Assembly (NCBI GenBank): GCA_018992685.1
Contig: JACVGT010000008.1
Location: 1-64,000, forward strand
From: Theionarchaea archaeon
Lineage (GTDB): Archaea > Methanobacteriota_B > Thermococci > Methanofastidiosales > SZ-28-30
Direction: 5' to 3'
Length of the DNA: 64,000 nt
In this document: positions 60,202 through 64,000 of the stretch, piece after piece
Numbering within the stretch: the stretch's first letter is position 1
How the letters are laid out: each line of letters opens with the position of its first letter
Notes under the pieces: generated by a model
What the model saw: only the letters and a program-made list of their open reading frames with translations
What the model was told of the DNA's origin: nothing
The model's database searches: none
Made by a program: the position numbers and the translations under genes

Positions 60202-60303
60202 GTGAGTCTTGCTATCAAAAGACATATAAAAGGTTTGTGTGTTCACTGATACCCAGCCAGAGGAGAGAGTAATGTATTTAAATGACGGAAATGTAGAGGA
60301 TCG

Positions 60304-60486
60304 GTGATAAGAATGGAACCTATTGTAACGCTCGTCGGGATCTTCGTGATCATTCTAGGCATAGCTGCTCTTTTTCTTCCAGCAATTGCCAGATTCATTA
60401 ACTTTCCTGGAAATGAGAAGGTCAAATCTATTGGAGTGATTGTCGTAGGAGTTATCATGGTGCTCCTGGGATATTTCTATCTTTGA
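60304..60486 (+). CDS. Small two-helix membrane protein
   Basis: 60 residues: MIRMEPIVTLVGIFVIILGI, then LPAIARFINFPGNEKVKSIGVIVVGVIMVLLGYFYL, giving two membrane helices with a short loop. No family recognised. The GTG at 60304 is 30 bases after TATTTAAATG, so the message is leaderless; ATG 60313 is the other option. It converges closely with the DUF166 gene. Confidence 0.7.
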   Translation: MIRMEPIVTLVGIFVIILGIAALFLPAIARFINFPGNEKVKSIGVIVVGVIMVLLGYFYL

Positions 60487-60491
60487 TTCTT

Positions 60492-61136
60492 TCAGTTTCT
60501 TTTTTCAATATTGAGAGCCTTTCGAACCGCTTCTGCATGTATTTTTCCTGCTTCGTGAATGGAGCCCCTGGGACCTGACGATGATTGACAGTAGTACTGA
60601 GAGAGAAGTCCTGCTTTTTGGCACGCTTCTTCTGCAGGCACTCCCACCAGGTTCTTAGCAACAAAATCTGCATCCCCACATCGAGTATGGCACACGACAG
60701 TAACCTGAGTTATGACATCATCGTGGACGGTAATGGAGAAGGAAGGTGCTCCAAACTCCTGCCGGAACTCCTGGATGACTGAATTCTTTGAAGGGGGGAT
60801 CACACAGCAGGGCTTCAGAACCCCCACCAGGAGAGAGTTAATCTCATGGTAGCCCGGAGGCAGGGGTGCTTTGCTGTACGGCATCAGCAGGACGCTCCTT
60901 TTTGACTTCAGAAGATCAATGACAGCCAGGTTGATATCAGGGTGAAGGGCATACGAGAGGACGAGATCACAGTCACAGAACACTGGTAGCTCTACAGCAT
61001 CGTTCTCCATCAAAGGAGGAAGGTTCTCACTGATATCCCAGGTTTGGGCGAGTAGGTTCTTCTTCCCATGCGTCACGAGCGTCTCCTTCACCACTTTACC
61101 AAGGTTCCCCCTGGTAATCAGGCATACCCTGTTCAT
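60492..61136 (-). CDS. DUF166 family protein
   Basis: 214 residues: LSYALHPDINLAVIDLL, PPSKNSVIQEFRQEFGAPSFSI, VVCHTRCGDADFVAKNLVG and KAGLLSQYYCQSS near the end, with Cys and His residues placed as in DUF166. This archaeal family (methanogens, Archaeoglobus and relatives) is sometimes labelled thymidylate synthase-like, without proof. Leaderless: ATTTAAGG on the minus strand is 29 bases before the ATG. Confidence 0.75.
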   Translation of the reverse strand: MNRVCLITRGNLGKVVKETLVTHGKKNLLAQTWDISENLPPLMENDAVELPVFCDCDLVLSYALHPDINLAVIDLLKSKRSVLLMPYSKAPLPPGYHEINSLLVGVLKPCCVIPPSKNSVIQEFRQEFGAPSFSITVHDDVITQVTVVCHTRCGDADFVAKNLVGVPAEEACQKAGLLSQYYCQSSSGPRGSIHEAGKIHAEAVRKALNIEKRN

Positions 61137-61262
61137 TACCGATATATTCAGCCATCACCTTAAATGACTTTCTGAAAAAATGGAAGAAAGCCGCATTGAA
61201 AATTCCGCCAACGATGCATTGCAAGTAAAATGTGTAAATCCTTAACAAACTCAAGCGAAAAC

Positions 61263-61270
61263 TATATAAG
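61263..61270 (+). promoter_or_regulatory. TATA box without an evident protein gene
   Basis: TATATAAG is a strong archaeal TATA box on the plus strand. The only structure behind it is a hairpin and T-run (61326-61380), so it may drive a small RNA. Confidence 0.5.
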
Positions 61271-61290
61271 GGGAAACATTTATGTAAGTC

Positions 61291-61380
61291 TGCCCAAGAC
61301 AGTACCTCAGTCTCTCATCCGTATCGGGGTCGTGCCGGAAGGTGGAGGAAAGCCTTTATTACGACCCCCATTTCTTTTTT
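61291..61380 (+). ncRNA. Candidate small RNA of about 90 bases
   Basis: Expected transcription start is about 25 bases after the TATA at 61263. The region ends in an 8-bp perfect stem (GGGGTCGT 61326-61333 with ACGACCCC 61361-61368) and a T-rich tail TTTCTTTTTT (61371-61380). No clear reading frame fills it and it matches no RNA family I know. Boundaries are estimates. Confidence 0.4.
61326..61380 (+). terminator. Hairpin and T-run
   Basis: Perfect 8-bp inverted repeat with a 27-base loop, followed two to three bases later by a T-rich tract. Confidence 0.45.
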
Positions 61381-61452
61381 GTGATTGGTTTATAAGCGTG
61401 TGATCATGATGGTCAGCTACCTACAAGGGGACGTTCTTGTATGCCTCTGCAG

Positions 61453-62325
61453 TTATTCTTGTAAACTTCTTCTGTTGAATATCCAGAATAGAATCACTGC
61501 TCCTGCCAGCAAGACCAGCACCACAATGAGGGGGGACATGGGGTACGTATTTTGTTTTTCTTCAGTAGGTGTTCCTTGATTTTCTGCTGCTTCTTCTGCT
61601 TTCCCTTCTACCGGTTCTCGGCCCCCTTCAACTTCTCCTTCCTGAGCAAATCCAGTCAAAGGGACGAAGCGCACATCGCTGATGTGACTGGTAAACATCT
61701 CACCATTTCGCTTTTCAACAAGGGTAAGAGCCTGGTAGTAGAGTGGGTTGCCCAGAGGGAGGATCAGCCTGCCCCCCTCCTTGAGCTGGCTCACCAGAGG
61801 AGGAGGAATGTGGTCCACAGCAGCCGTGATTATCACAGCATCATATGGGCCGTTTTCTTCCCATCCAAAGTATCCATCTGCATTCCTGACACTGACATTA
61901 CGATACCCCAGCTCACTCAGAACAGTTTCAGCTCTCTGGGCCAGCTCAGGGATGATTTCAATCGTGTACACGTGGTGGACGATTTCTGCAAGCACAGCGG
62001 CCTGGTACCCGGAACCCGTACCCACCTCCAGGACGGTCTCATCCCCTTTAAGCTGCAGAGAAGAGGTCATGAGAGCCACAATATAGGGCTGAGATATGGT
62101 CTGTCCATATCCGATAGGAAGTGGATAGTCGGCATACGCCTGACTTCGGAGATCTTCCGGCACAAACTGGTGACGGGGCACTGTTATCATGGCGCTGATC
62201 GTCCTGGAATCAGTGATTCCCCGAGAGAGGATCTGTCTCTCCACCATGTCATGTCTCTGCTCCGTATACCCATCTGCGGCCATCAATACTAAGAAAGTAA
62301 GTACGATCCCGAGAACGACTTTCAT
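61453..62325 (-). CDS. pcm: Exported, membrane-tethered protein-L-isoaspartate O-methyltransferase
   Basis: 290 residues. Core: [50 protein letters not shown] and [15 protein letters not shown] (98-112) identify Pcm, which repairs isoaspartyl residues using S-adenosylmethionine. Unusually a hydrophobic signal-like start ([18 protein letters not shown]) precedes the core, and a charged linker plus a C-terminal helix ([21 protein letters not shown]) follows. The plan suggests it works outside the membrane or is anchored at both ends. ATG 62325 is 30 bases after CTTTTTAGAC on the minus strand, so the signal-like part is inside the leaderless ORF, not an artefact of a long start. Confidence 0.85.
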   Translation of the reverse strand: MKVVLGIVLTFLVLMAADGYTEQRHDMVERQILSRGITDSRTISAMITVPRHQFVPEDLRSQAYADYPLPIGYGQTISQPYIVALMTSSLQLKGDETVLEVGTGSGYQAAVLAEIVHHVYTIEIIPELAQRAETVLSELGYRNVSVRNADGYFGWEENGPYDAVIITAAVDHIPPPLVSQLKEGGRLILPLGNPLYYQALTLVEKRNGEMFTSHISDVRFVPLTGFAQEGEVEGGREPVEGKAEEAAENQGTPTEEKQNTYPMSPLIVVLVLLAGAVILFWIFNRRSLQE

Positions 62326-62510
62326 GTATAGATATAGGAAGAGACGTCTAAAAAGGATTTGGATAGTTGCCGGTGTGAGACCCTCTCCAGAACATGGATG
62401 GTGAAGGACATCGTACCAGTCATATCTCAAGGAGTGGAGATGACCACCTGTGGATGAGAAGGTAAAGAGCTCATGAGGTGTTTTCTCCTTCTGTCATCAA
62501 CTGAGCCCTC

Positions 62511-63623
62511 CTAGGATTGCTTGATGGCCTCAACCACAGCATCTCCTACCTGTGAGCATCGAGCTTCTCCTCCCAGGTCGTACGTGAGTGGTTTTCCCCT
62601 TTGAAGAACAGAGCCCACAGCCTTCTCCACAGCCCCTGCAGCCTCTTTCGCCCTGTCATCAGACTTCTTCTCGCCCAAATAAGAGAGCATCATCTGAACT
62701 GAAAGAATACTGGCTATAGGGTTTGCTTTGTCTTGACCCGCATACTTGGGAGCAGAGCCATGAACAGGCTCAAACATGGCATGGCTGTCACCAATATTGG
62801 CAGAAGCAGCCATTCCCATTCCCCCCTGTAGTACTGATGCCAGATCTGTGGCAATGTCTCCCAGCATATTAGAAGTAACAGCGACATCATAAAATTCCGG
62901 GTTCCGAATAATCCACTGAGTGAAAGCGTCGATGTATGAATAATCCCTCTCTACAGGGTATGTAGGAGCGATCTCATCATAGACCTGTCTGAAGAGCTGA
63001 CATCCATTCATGACATTGCTCTTGTCCACACAGGTCACCCGTCGCTTCCCATCTTTGGGCGCCCCTTTTCGGTTCATGCACAATTTAAATGCAAATCGGA
63101 TAACTCTTTCACAGCCCTTTCTGGTGATAATCCTGGAATCCACCGCCAGCTCTGTTATTCCTCCTCTCTTCAAGAATCCCCTGGTAGGAGTGTAGCAGCC
63201 CTCAGTGTTCTCTCTGACAATAACAAAGTCAACACTCTCTGGCTTCCAGACCTGCCTGAACTCGTTGCAGATTCTGTGCCTGACACCCGGATAGAGTTTC
63301 GTGGGCCTCACATTCGCATACAGATCCAGCCCGAACCGAAGACCAAAAACAACTCCAGCTCCCGCCAGGTTTCCATCAGGAAGGGTTGCACCAGGCCATC
63401 CGATGGCTCCCAGTACAACGGCATCAGCCTTTTTACAATCTTCAAAGGCCTCATCAGCGCATTCTTTCCCCGTCTCAAGATAGTATTGACCGCCACAAGA
63501 ATATGATTCACAGTGAAAAGAAATCCCATAATGATCAGAAACTGCTTCCAGAACCTTCCTTCCTTCACGGGTGACCTCACGGCCCACGCCATCTCCTGGC
63601 AAAAAAATGATGCGGTAACTCAT
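62511..63623 (-). CDS. Isopropylmalate/isocitrate dehydrogenase family protein
   Basis: 370 residues: IIFLPGDGVGREVTREGRKVLE at the start, LYANVRPTKLYPGV, VIVRENTEGCYTPT, VTCVDKSNVMNGC and DIATDLASVLQGGMGMAASANIGD with FEPVHGSAPKYAGQDKANP. Beta-decarboxylating dehydrogenase using NAD(P). The substrate loop could fit 3-isopropylmalate, isocitrate, homoisocitrate or tartrate; the long insert around GAPKDGKRRVTC is unusual. ATG is leaderless (ATTAAAAAGG 29 bases upstream). No other leu genes adjoin. Confidence 0.85.
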   Translation of the reverse strand: MSYRIIFLPGDGVGREVTREGRKVLEAVSDHYGISFHCESYSCGGQYYLETGKECADEAFEDCKKADAVVLGAIGWPGATLPDGNLAGAGVVFGLRFGLDLYANVRPTKLYPGVRHRICNEFRQVWKPESVDFVIVRENTEGCYTPTRGFLKRGGITELAVDSRIITRKGCERVIRFAFKLCMNRKGAPKDGKRRVTCVDKSNVMNGCQLFRQVYDEIAPTYPVERDYSYIDAFTQWIIRNPEFYDVAVTSNMLGDIATDLASVLQGGMGMAASANIGDSHAMFEPVHGSAPKYAGQDKANPIASILSVQMMLSYLGEKKSDDRAKEAAGAVEKAVGSVLQRGKPLTYDLGGEARCSQVGDAVVEAIKQS

Positions 63624-63770
63624 GGTTAATATATGGGAGATGCCTTTTTAATGTATGCGGTCATGGCACCCTACCATCAGGATGTCTTTTCTCTTTTTCC
63701 CGCGGGCTGTGCTCTCCTCTGACAATCCATAACTCACTGTCCCTGCTGGCATTCCTGCTGACACACAGAG

Positions 63771-64000
63771 TTACTCAAAGAACCTGTTCAACCGATAGTC
63801 CACCTGCAGTATCTCCAATTCTCTCTCCAGCAGAGAGAGCTGTTTCTTGTCCAGAACAGCGGGATTCAGAGGGATGATCAACGTTGCCCTGCTAAGGATG
63901 ATCCGGTCATTCAATGATTGCAGAAATTTCAGAGTGCTCTCAAACGAGTTCTGGAGGGCTATGTACTCTATTCCATCAAGCAGAATCACTGCTTTCTCAT
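63771..64000 (-). CDS. DUF835 domain protein (3' end only)
   Basis: The minus-strand frame is open from the right edge to TAA at 63771-63773. The visible 76 residues read EKAVILLDGIEYIALQNSFES, then LKFLQSLNDRI, ILSRATLIIPLNPAVLD and LLERELEILQV, the conserved C-terminal half of DUF835, a family expanded in Thermoplasmatota and Thermococci and often fused to sensor domains. The remainder of the gene lies outside the window. Confidence 0.8.
   Translation of the reverse strand, partial: EKAVILLDGIEYIALQNSFESTLKFLQSLNDRIILSRATLIIPLNPAVLDKKQLSLLERELEILQVDYRLNRFFE

Noticed and set aside
61385-61579. Plus-strand 64-codon frame after a TTTATAAG
   Set aside because: It runs into the C-terminal coding part of pcm in antisense and has no protein-like features despite the TATA-like element.
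1-64000. CRISPR arrays, insertion sequences, integrase or phage genes, rRNA
   Set aside because: Looked for regularly spaced direct repeats, transposase motifs with terminal inverted repeats and rRNA signatures by eye; none were found.

Overview
The window reads as archaeal chromosome, most likely a euryarchaeon-like lineage (Thermoplasmatota-type is a guess). Archaeal markers seen directly are: a geranylgeranyl reductase overlapped by its ferredoxin gene; a UbiA enzyme of the digeranylgeranylglyceryl phosphate synthase type; an archaeal-type GltX; RNase HII; a PIN-ATPase-KH protein; pyruvoyl-dependent arginine decarboxylase; DUF835, DUF166, DUF1638 and PRC-barrel families; an intron-bearing tRNA-Arg(CCT); and archaeal TATA boxes placed about 27-31 bases before many start codons, so that many mRNAs look leaderless. 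A minority of genes, mostly inside operons, carry a GGAGG-type ribosome binding site. I used these two signals to choose starts.

Layout. 1-6 kb: C-terminal end of an MfnF-like C1-cofactor gene, a class II (DxDD) terpene cyclase with a leader ORF and a broken gene behind it, DUF1638, a SufR-like Fe-S regulator, PRC-barrel, sucC, and a stretch of gene relics. 6-13 kb: an exported protein of four copies of an unrecognised domain, a nucleotidyltransferase-like protein, an SDR, an MFS pump, an exported PEGA/thrombospondin-type-3 surface protein, and a BtpA-family protein. 13-22 kb: intron tRNA, PIN-ATPase-KH, a citDEF citrate lyase operon followed by HD proteins and an MmgE/PrpD enzyme. 22-28 kb: a thioredoxin-reductase-like flavoprotein without its CXXC followed by a Cys-rich microprotein, MFS, Lrp/AsnC, glycosyltransferase 2, and a GNAT + MSMEG_0568-type radical SAM pair. 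28-38 kb: zinc ribbon, two tandem signal peptidases, Nudix, methyltransferase, SpoIIM, PvlArgDC, and the operon RDD - membrane protein - DUF4129 - DUF4350 - MoxR - DUF58.

38-50 kb: gltX, a PH/GRAM-like glycine-zipper protein, a glycosidase-like lipoprotein, a large winged-helix protein next to a palindromic TATA region, a RamA-like corrinoid-activation protein, rnhB, a DUF4349 coiled-coil protein, a membrane-anchored winged-helix protein, a HAD phosphatase and a stand-alone Lrp effector domain. 50-54 kb: lipid genes (ferredoxin, geranylgeranyl reductase, UbiA, diacylglycerol-kinase-like). 54-60 kb: DUF4388-like, two CrtC/AttH-type lipocalin proteins, and convergent to them a FAD-dependent desaturase-like oxidoreductase coupled to a metallophosphoesterase. 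60-64 kb: DUF166, a possible small RNA, an apparently exported and membrane-tethered isoaspartyl methyltransferase, an isopropylmalate/isocitrate dehydrogenase and the end of a DUF835 gene.

Themes: C1/corrinoid metabolism (MfnF-like, DUF1638, RamA-like), organic acid metabolism (citrate lyase, PrpD-like, SucC, LeuB-like), isoprenoid/lipid chemistry (terpene cyclase, GGR, UbiA, DagK, CrtC-like pair with FAD oxidoreductase), and envelope proteins (signal peptidases, repeat proteins, MoxR-DUF58 cluster). The least explained and most interesting parts are the terpene cyclase locus, the CrtC-like/FAD/phosphoesterase neighbourhood, the radical SAM-GNAT pair, the four-repeat exported protein and the exported Pcm. 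All family calls come from reading motifs by eye; no database search was possible.
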